This document shows, piece by piece, positions 21,490 through 30,522 of a stretch of DNA of 34,892 bases (positions are counted from its first letter, which is position 1; each line of letters opens with the position of its first letter). The notes below the pieces were generated by a model. The model made no database searches. It was not told the DNA's origin and saw only the letters and a list, made by a program, of their open reading frames with translations. The translations under genes and the position numbers were made by a program. Source of the stretch: a virus; IMG/VR virus record IMGVR_UViG_3300033182_001461, positions 1 to 34,892 of that record. One strand, given 5' to 3'.

Positions 21490-23953
21490 TAGTATATTTC
21501 AATTCGTCTTTGCTTACAGAGAACTTTATTGATGTGTTCTCATGTAATGACTTATCAAGTATCAAGCGACTAAGTTCGTTTTCGACGTTCTTTTGAATCA
21601 ATCTTTTGATTGGTCGTGCGCCCATCTTTTCATCGACTGCTTTTTGAGCAAGCCAGCGATATACATTTGATGTTGCACTCATAGAAATTCCTTTGTCTTG
21701 CAGTTTATCTGCGACTTTTTGTATTTCTAGTTTGGTGATCTTTGATAATTCTTCGATGCCAAAGCTATTAAACAATACAATTTCATTGAGACGATTAAGA
21801 AATTCTGGGCGAAAGAAGCTTTTTAGTTCACCCACCAATTTGTCACGTGCAATTGTTTCACTGGTAGCTTGACCAAATCCAATGTTTGGCTTTGCGGCTT
21901 TTTCGCTGCCAATATTACCAGTTAGTATAATTATGCAGTTATTGAAATTGATCTTGCGTCCAGTATTGTCTGTGACCACACCTTCTTCCATGATTTGAAG
22001 AAGAATATTGAGCACTTCTGGATGAGCTTTTTCTACCTCATCAAAAAGAACGACACTGTACGGATTGCGACGCACCTTTTCGGTCAATTCGCCACCTTCT
22101 TCGTATCCTACATATCCTGGCGCGGCACCAATCAATCGAGTCGCGGAAATCTTTTCGCTGTATTCACTCATATCAATTTGAATCAGCGTATTTTTGTTGC
22201 CGTAGATAAATTCTGCAATGCATTTCGCGGTATATGTTTTACCAGTTCCGCTGGCACCAACAAGAAGAAAGCTGCCTACAGGTTTGTTGCTATCTTGTAG
22301 TCCAGATTTTGATCTTAATATAGATTCTGATATTTCTTGTAATGCTTCTTTTTGACCAATTATTCTTTTGTTTAAATTTTTGAATAATCCAAGCATTTTT
22401 TCGCTATCTTTTTTGCTCATATCTTTTACAGGTACTCCTGTTCTGGCAGATAATACTTCATATATATCTTTTTTCTTTACAGATATTTTGTTTTTCATTG
22501 TATTCTTTGCCCATTCGGATATGATTTGGTCATATTTTTCGAGAAGATCGAGTTGTTCGTCTTCTATGTGTTCGTAGTCGTAACCAACCGATTGTAGTTT
22601 AGCTTCTTTTAGCGCTAATTGTTCGAGCTGATGCTCGATATCTTTGGCAGCTTGTGGTCGTTCAATGTTTTTTATCTTCACTTTCGAGCCAGCCTGATCC
22701 ATGATATCGATCGCTTTGTCTGGAAATTGTTTGTCGAGAATATATTTAGATGCCAATTCAACAATCAAATCTAGCACTTCGCTAGGATAAGATATACTGT
22801 GAAAACTTTCATATTTATCTTTCACCCCTTCAAGAATTTGACGAGTTTCTTCTTTGTTTGGCTCGATAACTTTGACTGCTTGAAAGCGTCGATCAAGCGC
22901 GCCATCTTTTAAAATACTTTTCTTGTATTCGGTTTGTGTTGTAGCACCTATACATTTGAGCTCTCCGCGGGCTAGAAGCGGCTTTAATAGGTTGGCCGCA
23001 TCCATGGCTCCTTCGGCTGCTCCAGCGCCCACAAGCGTGTGTATTTCGTCGATAAACAATATAATGTCCGGATTCTTTTTTGCTTCTTCGATTATACCCT
23101 TGAGACGTTCTTCAAATTGACCGCGATATTTTGTGCCTGCAATCAATGATCCAAGATCGAGAGAATAAATTACTTTGTTCAACAAAAAGTCAGAACATGT
23201 ACCCTTGACAATCTTTTGCGCTAATCCTTCAACGATTGCAGTTTTTCCCACACCTGGTTCACCAAGCAACACAGGATTGTTTTTTGTGCGACGACAAAGA
23301 ATTTCTGATGCATCATATATTTCACTTTCTTTTCCTATGATGTTGTCAAATTTTCCTTGTTTTGCTAGCGCATTTAAATTGGTTGCGAATTTTTCTAGAT
23401 TTTGTAGTTTTGTTTCCTTGGGTGGACTTGCTTTTGTTTTGTTGATGAATTTTATTCTATCTTCTTTTGGTGGTTTTGTATCTTTTGATAGATGTAGATA
23501 CTCGCGCACTTCGGTGATGATATCTTCTTCGGTTGCATTGAACTGCACGAAAAAGCTAGGAATACTAGAGTTTTCATATTTTAATAGTGCCAGCAATATG
23601 TGTTCTATGCCAACATATTCGTGCCCCAGCTTGTCGCTGATGCTCGCGGCAACTTTTAATATAAGATGAAAGTGTTCATCATACTCTGGCTGAAAATTCT
23701 CTGGAACAAATGATTCTATTCCATCATCGGATATTTCATAAAATGTACGTTCAATTTCGTCTTTTAGTAGTTCTTGATCGATTTGCAGTAAAAATAATAT
23801 TTCGCTAAGAATACCTGCGTTCAAGTTAACCATGCCATAAAATAAATGCTCTATGGTTACGTATTCATTTCCGAATTTTGTAGCAACTCGTTTCGCTTCA
23901 CTGATCGCTTGTTGCGCGCGCGGCGTAAAGTTAGGTTTTGGTATCATCTTCAT
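21470..23953 (-). CDS. ClpC/ClpA-like AAA+ unfoldase
   Basis: 827 aa with the full HSP100 layout. There is a double Clp-N domain (about 8-155) and AAA1 with Walker A GEPGVGKT (231-238) and Walker B ILFIDE (298-303). A short middle coil (about 435-485) is followed by AAA2 with GASGTGKT (566-573), VVLFDE (634-639), and the sensor-2 GAR (778-780). An IGF tripeptide (691-693) lies where ClpA, ClpC and ClpX carry the loop that docks on ClpP; ClpB lacks it. The short middle domain also points to ClpC rather than ClpB. It probably feeds proteins to host ClpP or remodels complexes. It follows the polymerase gene on the same strand, 16 nt downstream. Confidence 0.85.
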   Translation of the reverse strand: MKMIPKPNFTPRAQQAISEAKRVATKFGNEYVTIEHLFYGMVNLNAGILSEILFLLQIDQELLKDEIERTFYEISDDGIESFVPENFQPEYDEHFHLILKVAASISDKLGHEYVGIEHILLALLKYENSSIPSFFVQFNATEEDIITEVREYLHLSKDTKPPKEDRIKFINKTKASPPKETKLQNLEKFATNLNALAKQGKFDNIIGKESEIYDASEILCRRTKNNPVLLGEPGVGKTAIVEGLAQKIVKGTCSDFLLNKVIYSLDLGSLIAGTKYRGQFEERLKGIIEEAKKNPDIILFIDEIHTLVGAGAAEGAMDAANLLKPLLARGELKCIGATTQTEYKKSILKDGALDRRFQAVKVIEPNKEETRQILEGVKDKYESFHSISYPSEVLDLIVELASKYILDKQFPDKAIDIMDQAGSKVKIKNIERPQAAKDIEHQLEQLALKEAKLQSVGYDYEHIEDEQLDLLEKYDQIISEWAKNTMKNKISVKKKDIYEVLSARTGVPVKDMSKKDSEKMLGLFKNLNKRIIGQKEALQEISESILRSKSGLQDSNKPVGSFLLVGASGTGKTYTAKCIAEFIYGNKNTLIQIDMSEYSEKISATRLIGAAPGYVGYEEGGELTEKVRRNPYSVVLFDEVEKAHPEVLNILLQIMEEGVVTDNTGRKINFNNCIIILTGNIGSEKAAKPNIGFGQATSETIARDKLVGELKSFFRPEFLNRLNEIVLFNSFGIEELSKITKLEIQKVADKLQDKGISMSATSNVYRWLAQKAVDEKMGARPIKRLIQKNVENELSRLILDKSLHENTSIKFSVSKDELKYTIKEEEA

Positions 23954-23969
23954 TGATTTACACGCTATT

Positions 23970-26528
23970 TTACTTAACGTCTGACATTTTCATGTAGATC
24001 TTTTCGTCCATTATATTGATTGAATCGAGAAAAACGATGTCTTCACTTTTTCTTCCATATGCTACTATTATACTCTTTTTTACAGGAGTTTTCTTGTTTG
24101 CTTCGAAGTATCTATCATAATAATTTCCTCTTCTAGAATTAAGAAGCATTGCATCATATCTTCCATACTCATCTGCGATGCTTAATTTCATATATTTGTT
24201 GCCGTTTCGAGATGTTCTTTTAATACAATCTTCCACAACACCAATGAATTTTCCCTTATCGTCGGCTTGCATCACATGCAAATCGCGAGAATCACAAAGC
24301 GATTGATACGAATCAACAAAACATTCTTTTAAATTACAACTGTGACTATATCCAAGTAATTCAGTTTCAAAATACCAATTCGCAAAGCTTTCGTATTCTT
24401 TATTTTTATCATAAATTGATTTATAAACATCATATTTTTTCTTGAATGTTTTGAAGCGTGATTCTTTCATCAATGGTTTTCCATCATCTCCTACCAATTC
24501 ACCCTTTTTCGCATCAGCTATACAATTGAGTAGTTTGTATTCGTATTTATCGCCCAAGAGTATGAAGTTACGTTTCTCGCGATCGGTCAATAGATTGAAT
24601 GCTTGTGCCTCAAGAACCATAAGCGAGCGATTGCTTCCCTTACTTTCGAGTGCGCCAGCTTGAATCAATGCGCTCAAAACACCAATATTTAGTCCTGCTT
24701 GCTTTGCGGCAAGAAAGATGTCGTACTTTGTTGGCGTTTCGCTGGAACGAAAATCTTGTAGGGATTGTAGAGATTTCTCACTTACTCCTTTGATGCTGTT
24801 TAATCCAAAACGTATATTGTTTCCTTCGATTGCAAAGTCCATCTTTGATTTTGCTAGGTCTGGACAAAGTAATTTTATACCAAAATGCGATAATTCTTTA
24901 GTAATTTTACTTATTTCTTCTTGTGGAGCAGGTTCATATTTCGTCATCTTCAACAAAGATAGAAAAAATTGTTGTGGATGATTAAATTTTAGATATGTTG
25001 TCCATGCGGCAAGAACGGAATAGCTAAGAGAGTGTGATTTATTGAATGAATAGTTTGCACTATCTTCTGCAACACTCCATAGTATGGTTCCAATATCTGG
25101 ACTCAATCCTCGCTCGCTCACCTTTTCTTCGATTTTGGCTTTCCAAGCAGGCATTTGATCCACCTTTTTCTTGCCCACAATGCGCCGAAGCTGTTCCGCT
25201 TCATCGAGCGTAAATCCAACCTTCACTGCCATTTGCATGAGCTGCTCTTGATACAGCGGAATTCCTCCTGTATAATCCAATACATCCGAGAAAAATTCGT
25301 GAATCACCTGAGCTTCTTCGGTTTCTACATAAGTTGCATAATTGTCCAAAAATTCGAGAGCTCCTGGACGACCAATCGCTACAACTGCACTAAGCTGCTC
25401 GAGGCTCTGTGGCTTGATTTTTTTGCACACTCTGTAGTTAGTATCGGATTCCAATTGAAACAGTCCGTGGGGCGCTCGTAGAGCCTGTAATGGCTTGAAT
25501 ACATCTGTGTTGTGCAGATCAATTTCATTACAGTCAATTCCAAGACTTTTGCATACATCATAAATCACACTCAAGGTGCGCAATCCTAGAATATCAAACT
25601 TAACCATCAGCTCGGACACCCAATTCATATCGTATCCTGTGACGAGTGCGCCATCATTCGATGTTTGAACAGGACAAATGTCAGTCATCGTATCAAACGA
25701 AATCGCAATTCCACTTGGATGAACGCCTGTATTCTTGTTTAAACCTTCGAGTTTAAGTGCGATATTAAATACTTCTGCGTTTTGCGCAGCCCAATCAGTA
25801 AACTTTTCGCTTTCTTCGATAGCATTTCTAAGAGGAACAACCACTCCAAAGCGTTTTGGAATTGTGTCACTCACTTCGTTCACTTGTTGTTCGGTAAATT
25901 CACCAACAATCTTACCACATTCCTTGACACAAAGCTTACCACTGAGAGTATTTAATGTTAAAATCTTTGCGGTTCGGGCGGGATGCTTACGTTCGATGTA
26001 GTCGATAACTTCTGCGCGTCGTTCGTAAGCAATATCGTTGTCCACATCTGCCAGTAAACTACCATCAAGATAAGTGATTCCATCTTGTTCAATTTTACGA
26101 GCTCTGCTCTTTGATACGAATCGCTCAAAGAATAGGTTATATTCTACAGGATCAACATTTGTTACTCCAATCAAATAGAGCACAAGCGATCCTGCGGCAC
26201 TACCACGACCTGGCCCAGTAGGAATATCATTTTCGTGACAGAAATTAAGAATATCCCAGTTTAATAAAATATAATCAATAAAACCAAGCTCCTCAAGAAT
26301 CTTTAATTCTGATTTTGCGCGATCAAAGTATTCCTTCTTGTTGTCAAATTTATCGATTCCGCGGTCGTAGACACCCTTGTGGCACAGTTTGCGAAGGAAC
26401 TCATAGTTGCTCACGTCTGGCGAGCACTCGAGCATTTTATAATACTTGTCTTCGATTTTAATATTAGGCAATCGAACGCCCGGAGGAACACATCCCTCGT
26501 AATTTGTAAATTGTTCAATAAAGCTCAT
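23970..26528 (-). CDS. dnaE: DNA polymerase III alpha, catalytic part (split DnaE)
   Basis: 852 aa from the ATG at 26528, which overlaps the exonuclease stop in ATGA (an alternative ATG lies at 26543). It lacks the PHP domain, which is a separate gene upstream. It has the palm motif GPGRGSAAGS (106-114), the catalytic Asp cluster ADVDNDI (D161, D163, D165) and KFDILGLRTL (D312), corresponding to E. coli D401/D403 and D555. The fingers and helix-hairpin-helix region follow, then an OB fold (KFIGVVEDCIKRTSRNGNKY, about 755-800). The usual C-terminal tau-binding domain is very short or absent. It would assemble with the PHP polypeptide and the exonuclease as the phage replicase. Confidence 0.9.
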   Translation of the reverse strand: MSFIEQFTNYEGCVPPGVRLPNIKIEDKYYKMLECSPDVSNYEFLRKLCHKGVYDRGIDKFDNKKEYFDRAKSELKILEELGFIDYILLNWDILNFCHENDIPTGPGRGSAAGSLVLYLIGVTNVDPVEYNLFFERFVSKSRARKIEQDGITYLDGSLLADVDNDIAYERRAEVIDYIERKHPARTAKILTLNTLSGKLCVKECGKIVGEFTEQQVNEVSDTIPKRFGVVVPLRNAIEESEKFTDWAAQNAEVFNIALKLEGLNKNTGVHPSGIAISFDTMTDICPVQTSNDGALVTGYDMNWVSELMVKFDILGLRTLSVIYDVCKSLGIDCNEIDLHNTDVFKPLQALRAPHGLFQLESDTNYRVCKKIKPQSLEQLSAVVAIGRPGALEFLDNYATYVETEEAQVIHEFFSDVLDYTGGIPLYQEQLMQMAVKVGFTLDEAEQLRRIVGKKKVDQMPAWKAKIEEKVSERGLSPDIGTILWSVAEDSANYSFNKSHSLSYSVLAAWTTYLKFNHPQQFFLSLLKMTKYEPAPQEEISKITKELSHFGIKLLCPDLAKSKMDFAIEGNNIRFGLNSIKGVSEKSLQSLQDFRSSETPTKYDIFLAAKQAGLNIGVLSALIQAGALESKGSNRSLMVLEAQAFNLLTDREKRNFILLGDKYEYKLLNCIADAKKGELVGDDGKPLMKESRFKTFKKKYDVYKSIYDKNKEYESFANWYFETELLGYSHSCNLKECFVDSYQSLCDSRDLHVMQADDKGKFIGVVEDCIKRTSRNGNKYMKLSIADEYGRYDAMLLNSRRGNYYDRYFEANKKTPVKKSIIVAYGRKSEDIVFLDSINIMDEKIYMKMSDVK

Positions 26529-27169
26529 ACTTCTACTTCCCATATCATTTTCTTGAATACTTCATAATTGACTCGAATGTCATACAATGCATCATGCAAT
26601 TTTTTCTCGTCAAAGTCAACATCAAAATCTTTACAGCATTGTTTTAAATTGCAGCTTAATCCTCGTTCGATGAGATGATTGAGTCGATATTGCCACGCCA
26701 AAAAGTTATCATCTTTGTCTAAACGAATGCGTTTCTTGAGAGCTTTTGCAAGACACAATGTGTCCACAAGATGCTCGGTATAACTGTAATCTGTTTCTGC
26801 TTTTGAATCAACAAGTTTTCGATGAATGTTGTGCATATAAACATCAAAGCCTAGCAGATTGTGCCCAACTTTGAGGTAGCTGTCGTCGTACAGATATTTT
26901 TCGAAGTGTTCAAGCGCTGCTTTTGGGCAACTCGCGCGCTTTTTATACTTTGCTTCAGTAAATCCTGTGATCTTTGCGGCATCAGGAGATACATTCAGAT
27001 CGTCCCATTTGAGCCAATAATCTTGCTGTTCTACGATCTTGTTGTTTTCGATAACAAGAAATGCAAGCTGCCATGGTTTGTTGTGCGTGATAAGATTAAG
27101 ATTACAAGTTTCGTAATCGAACAACAGATACTTTTTGTTTTTTTGAAATCTAAGCAGTGATTCTTTCAT
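26525..27169 (-). CDS. dnaQ: DnaQ-like 3'-5' proofreading exonuclease
   Basis: 214 aa from ATG 27169, which has a ribosome binding site (AAGGAG) 5 nt upstream; an earlier ATG at 27202 lies within the preceding gene and is less likely. All DEDDh motifs are present: LLFDYET (D18, E20), VGHNLLGFDVY (H103, D109) and LHDALYDIR (H192, D197). The enzyme removes mispaired 3' ends, as the epsilon subunit does for Pol III. It lies between the two halves of the polymerase gene, overlapping the PHP gene by 20 nt and the polymerase gene by 4 nt, so all three are made together. Confidence 0.85.
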   Translation of the reverse strand: MKESLLRFQKNKKYLLFDYETCNLNLITHNKPWQLAFLVIENNKIVEQQDYWLKWDDLNVSPDAAKITGFTEAKYKKRASCPKAALEHFEKYLYDDSYLKVGHNLLGFDVYMHNIHRKLVDSKAETDYSYTEHLVDTLCLAKALKKRIRLDKDDNFLAWQYRLNHLIERGLSCNLKQCCKDFDVDFDEKKLHDALYDIRVNYEVFKKMIWEVEV

Positions 27170-27926
27170 TTTTCTCCTTCCAGCTTTGGAAACAAAATTC
27201 ATTACTTCCGAAGTGATCTAAGTTTGGTTTTGATAATGTTTTGCCGCCGCCGAAGCTACGACTTGTTACGCATTTGTATGTTTGAAATGCAGCTACATCT
27301 TGTTTGTTTTTATAATATATACTTTTTGTTGTTTCGATTTTGTATTTTTTATTTTGTGCATATTCTTTTACTCGACCTGCAAGAAAATGATCGAATGGTA
27401 GCGAATTGTTTTCGATAAAGAAAGTTGGATCGCAGAATTTGAAGCTGGGCGTACAGTTTGAGAACTTCATTAAATTGTTGTATATAAAGCTGTCATAAAA
27501 CGGAATTGCTAATAATAGATTATCTTTGTTCCAATGTTTCTTGAGCATCTTTTCGTCAACGCAGTTGTAATTTTCTGTGAATGCTTCACTATAAATGTTG
27601 TTGAGAATCTTACAACCCTCAGAATTTTTCGCAAAAATGATAATTTTATGCGCAGAACTCATAGTTTCGCTTTTTGGATCGATACTTGCATCTTCTCGCA
27701 TGTTTATGCGAAGTCCGAAAATCAATTTTAGATTCAATTTCTCGGCGTTTTTCTTGGCCTGTAAAAATCCCGTCAGAGAATCCTCGACGAGTACAACTTC
27801 TTTTAGATTATTTTCTACAGCAATGCTAAAAATACTATCTGATCCACCTTCTTTATGTGTACTAGGATCATCCAGCGTCAATATGCTTTTGCCGATTGAG
27901 TAATGACTTTTGAATAAAGGTAACAT
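27150..27926 (-). CDS. PHP domain of DNA polymerase III alpha as a separate protein
   Basis: 258 aa from the ATG at 27926 (alternative at 27932). It aligns by pattern with the N-terminal PHP domain of DnaE: FKSHYSIGKSIL for the first PHP motif, VLVEDSLTGF where active domains have LTDHGN, then LKLIFGLRINM. The end (GGGKTLSKPNLDHFGSNEF, FQSW) corresponds to the KTLDDP and FYFKS border of the domain. Several metal-binding His and Asp are missing, so it is probably structural, which fits a replicase with a separate exonuclease. The start is chosen because the -10 box of a strong promoter ends 7 nt before this ATG. Confidence 0.75.
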   Translation of the reverse strand: MLPLFKSHYSIGKSILTLDDPSTHKEGGSDSIFSIAVENNLKEVVLVEDSLTGFLQAKKNAEKLNLKLIFGLRINMREDASIDPKSETMSSAHKIIIFAKNSEGCKILNNIYSEAFTENYNCVDEKMLKKHWNKDNLLLAIPFYDSFIYNNLMKFSNCTPSFKFCDPTFFIENNSLPFDHFLAGRVKEYAQNKKYKIETTKSIYYKNKQDVAAFQTYKCVTSRSFGGGKTLSKPNLDHFGSNEFCFQSWKEKNERITA

Positions 27927-27933
27927 GCTCATT

Positions 27934-27962
27934 ATTCTATCAAAAAACATATGGTGTGTCAA
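27934..27962 (-). promoter_or_regulatory. Early promoter for the polymerase operon
   Basis: TTGACA (27962-27957), 17-nt spacer, TAGAAT (27939-27934). The predicted start falls on the ATG at 27926, giving a leaderless mRNA for the PHP gene, exonuclease, polymerase and probably Clp. Confidence 0.75.
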
Positions 27963-27996
27963 GACGTAAAAGTTATTAACACACACAAAATTCACA

Positions 27997-28025
27997 TTGA
28001 CATATCACCCCTTAAATGTTAATAT
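27997..28025 (+). promoter_or_regulatory. Early promoter for nrdA
   Basis: TTGACA (27997-28002), 17-nt spacer, TAATAT (28020-28025), then 12 nt to the ATG at 28038. It is divergent from the polymerase promoter, with only 34 bp between the two -35 boxes, so both could be controlled together. Confidence 0.75.
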
Positions 28026-28037
28026 GTTAAACACAAT

Positions 28038-30470
28038 ATGGATATAAAAGTAAAAAAACGAAATGGTCGTCTTCAAGACTTTATTGTCGAGAAGATTAAT
28101 GCTAATGTAGAGCGTGCGTGCGAAGGAATATCTGATGTTTCAGTCAGTGAGATTGTATTGGATGCACAACTTCAATTATACGATAAAATCACAACCAAGG
28201 AAATTGACACATCACTTATATTAAGTGCCCGTGAAAAGATCGAGAAGGAGCCTAACTATAGTTATGCCGCAGCTCGTCTATTATTGAATACAGTATATAA
28301 AGAAGTATTTAAAGAAGGAGTAGATAGTGATGCATTTCGATTACAGTATCGCAAAAGCTTTATTCAGGGCATCAAGAAGTTGGTGAAAAGCGGCAAGCTT
28401 AACAAGCGAATGCTTGATTATGACCTTAGCCAGCTTTCTGAGGCAATCAGTATTCGTCGCGACAACAGCTTCAAGTATCTCGGAATTCAAATTCTTACCG
28501 ACAGATATTTTATTCGCGAAGATGGCAAGATTATGGAGGCTCCACAAAGCTTTTGGATGCGTGTGGCCATGGGACTTGCGCTAAATGAAGAAAACAAAGA
28601 GGAATGGGCAATTAAATATTATGATATGTTTAGTCAATTTCTGTATACTTCTTCTACTCCTACTTTATTTAATAGTGGCACCGCACGTTCTCAATTGAGT
28701 AGTTGTTACCTTAATACATTTGATGATAGTATCGATGGAATTTTTGATGGCGCATGGCAAGAAGCAAGAAAAAGTAAATATGCTGGCGGACTTGGACTTG
28801 ATGTTACTCCATTTCGCTCCACTGGTTCACACATCGAGGGTACAAATGGTATCTCTAGTGGACTTGTTCCATGGCTTAAAATTTACAACGACCTTTTGGT
28901 TGCAGTAAATCAAGGCGGCAAACGTCCGGGCGCAGGTTGCGCATATCTTGAGCCTTGGCACCTGGATTTCGAAGACTTTCTTAATCTTCGTAGAAACACA
29001 GGTGATGATCGTCTGCGTTGTCATGATATGAATACCGCAGCATGGGTTCCCGATGAATTTATGCGTCGCGTTCAAAATGAAGATACTTGGTATTACTTTG
29101 ATCCAAAAGATACAGCCCTTGAAGATGGCACAACTCTTCACGATCTTTTTGGCAAGGACTTTGATCGCCGATACAATGAGTTGTGCGATATGGCAGAAGC
29201 AGGAGAGATCAAAAATTATCGAGTAGTTCCCGCGAAAGAATTGTGGAAGAAAATGCTCAAGGTATTGTTTGAAACCTCGCATCCATGGAACACATTCAAA
29301 GATCCATGCAATATTCGTTATACCAATCAGCACGAAGGAGTTGTTCATAGCAGCAATCTTTGTACCGAAATCACGCTTCACACCAAAGCATCAAAGTATG
29401 ACAAAGGATACAAAACAGAAATTGGTGAAACTGCTGTATGTAATCTTGGATCAGTAAATCTGCTAAATCATTTAAAAGATGATAATACTTTAGATTATGA
29501 TAAATTAGAAACCACAATTCATACTGCAATTCGCGCATTGGATAGTGTTGTTGATCTTAATTTTTATCCTACAAAAGAAGCAGAGAATAGTAATTTGAAG
29601 CATCGTCCTATTGGGTTGGGATTGATGGCATTGCATGATGTGTGTCATCGTATGAATATTAACATTGATAGTGATGAAGCGGTAGAATTTAATGATCGTT
29701 TGTTTGAATTTTATTCGTATCACGCAATTCTTGCAAGTTCCAAACTCGCAAAAGAAAAAGGTAAGTATGGTACATTCGATGGTTCATTGTGGAGCCAAAA
29801 CAAGCTCCCAATCGATTCGTATAATGATCTAATGAAGTACAAGGGTAAGCGACCCAAGATTGACACAACCTTGAACTGGGATATTGTGCGAGAGCATATC
29901 TACAATCATGGCATGCGCAACAGTAATGTTATGGCGATCGCTCCAACAGCTACAATTGGTTACATCAATGGTGTCGAGCAAAGTATTGAGCCAAACTTTT
30001 CTGTGCTTTTCGTATACGAAAACAAAAGTGGTAACTTCTTTATCACAAATCAACATTTCATTAATGACATGAAGGAAGCAGGTCTTTGGAATAGTAAGAT
30101 TGCTGAGCTTGTTAAAAGTGTTGACGGTGATTTATCTTTACTCAATGGAGACATTCCCGATGAATTAAAAGAAAAATACAAAACAGCATTTGATCGCGAT
30201 ATGTTTAAGTTGATTGAATGTAATGCAGTTCGTCAAAAATGGATTGATCAAGCAGTAAGTTTTAATCTTTACAACAAGTCTACTTCATTAAAGTATTTGA
30301 ATGATGTATACATGGCATGTTGGGAAGCTGGATTAAAAACAACATACTATTTGCGCAATCGCGCTGCATCGAAAGTAGAAAAAGCAAACACTGAAACAAA
30401 AAGTGCAGAAGCTACAGCTTGTAGTATTGAAGCAATGAAAAATGGTGGAACTTGTGAAAGCTGCCAATAA
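28038..30470 (+). CDS. nrdA: Ribonucleotide reductase, class I alpha subunit
   Basis: 810 aa. Residues 1-90 form an ATP-cone (KKRNGRLQDFIVEKINANV), so the enzyme should respond to dATP/ATP. The catalytic barrel has all key residues: SSCYLN (C223), SNLCTE (N440, C442, E444), VCNLGS (C468), the tyrosine pair in TTYYLRNRA, and the C-terminal redox pair in CESCQ. It reduces ribonucleoside diphosphates to supply DNA synthesis. It is full length for the family. It is followed 52 nt later by nrdB, which has its own promoter, so the subunits can be made at different levels. Confidence 0.93.
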   Translation: MDIKVKKRNGRLQDFIVEKINANVERACEGISDVSVSEIVLDAQLQLYDKITTKEIDTSLILSAREKIEKEPNYSYAAARLLLNTVYKEVFKEGVDSDAFRLQYRKSFIQGIKKLVKSGKLNKRMLDYDLSQLSEAISIRRDNSFKYLGIQILTDRYFIREDGKIMEAPQSFWMRVAMGLALNEENKEEWAIKYYDMFSQFLYTSSTPTLFNSGTARSQLSSCYLNTFDDSIDGIFDGAWQEARKSKYAGGLGLDVTPFRSTGSHIEGTNGISSGLVPWLKIYNDLLVAVNQGGKRPGAGCAYLEPWHLDFEDFLNLRRNTGDDRLRCHDMNTAAWVPDEFMRRVQNEDTWYYFDPKDTALEDGTTLHDLFGKDFDRRYNELCDMAEAGEIKNYRVVPAKELWKKMLKVLFETSHPWNTFKDPCNIRYTNQHEGVVHSSNLCTEITLHTKASKYDKGYKTEIGETAVCNLGSVNLLNHLKDDNTLDYDKLETTIHTAIRALDSVVDLNFYPTKEAENSNLKHRPIGLGLMALHDVCHRMNINIDSDEAVEFNDRLFEFYSYHAILASSKLAKEKGKYGTFDGSLWSQNKLPIDSYNDLMKYKGKRPKIDTTLNWDIVREHIYNHGMRNSNVMAIAPTATIGYINGVEQSIEPNFSVLFVYENKSGNFFITNQHFINDMKEAGLWNSKIAELVKSVDGDLSLLNGDIPDELKEKYKTAFDRDMFKLIECNAVRQKWIDQAVSFNLYNKSTSLKYLNDVYMACWEAGLKTTYYLRNRAASKVEKANTETKSAEATACSIEAMKNGGTCESCQ

Positions 30471-30487
30471 TTTGATCCAATTTTGAA

Positions 30488-30522
30488 TTGACAACGTTAT
30501 ACATATTTGATATATTATAAAC
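30488..30522 (+). promoter_or_regulatory. Early leaderless promoter for nrdB
   Basis: TTGACA (30488-30493), 17-nt spacer, TATATT (30511-30516), 6 nt, ATG at 30523. Consensus -35 box with the same spacing as the small early genes. Confidence 0.75.

Noticed and set aside
23970-27926. Split-intein explanation for the divided polymerase
   Set aside because: Neither half shows intein splicing blocks at the break; the end of the PHP gene and the start of the catalytic gene look like plain domain borders.
27202-27995. Longer N-terminal extensions for the PHP gene (from 27995) and the exonuclease (from 27202)
   Set aside because: The promoter -10 box at 27934-27939 lies inside the long PHP reading, and a good ribosome binding site precedes the shorter exonuclease start at 27169.
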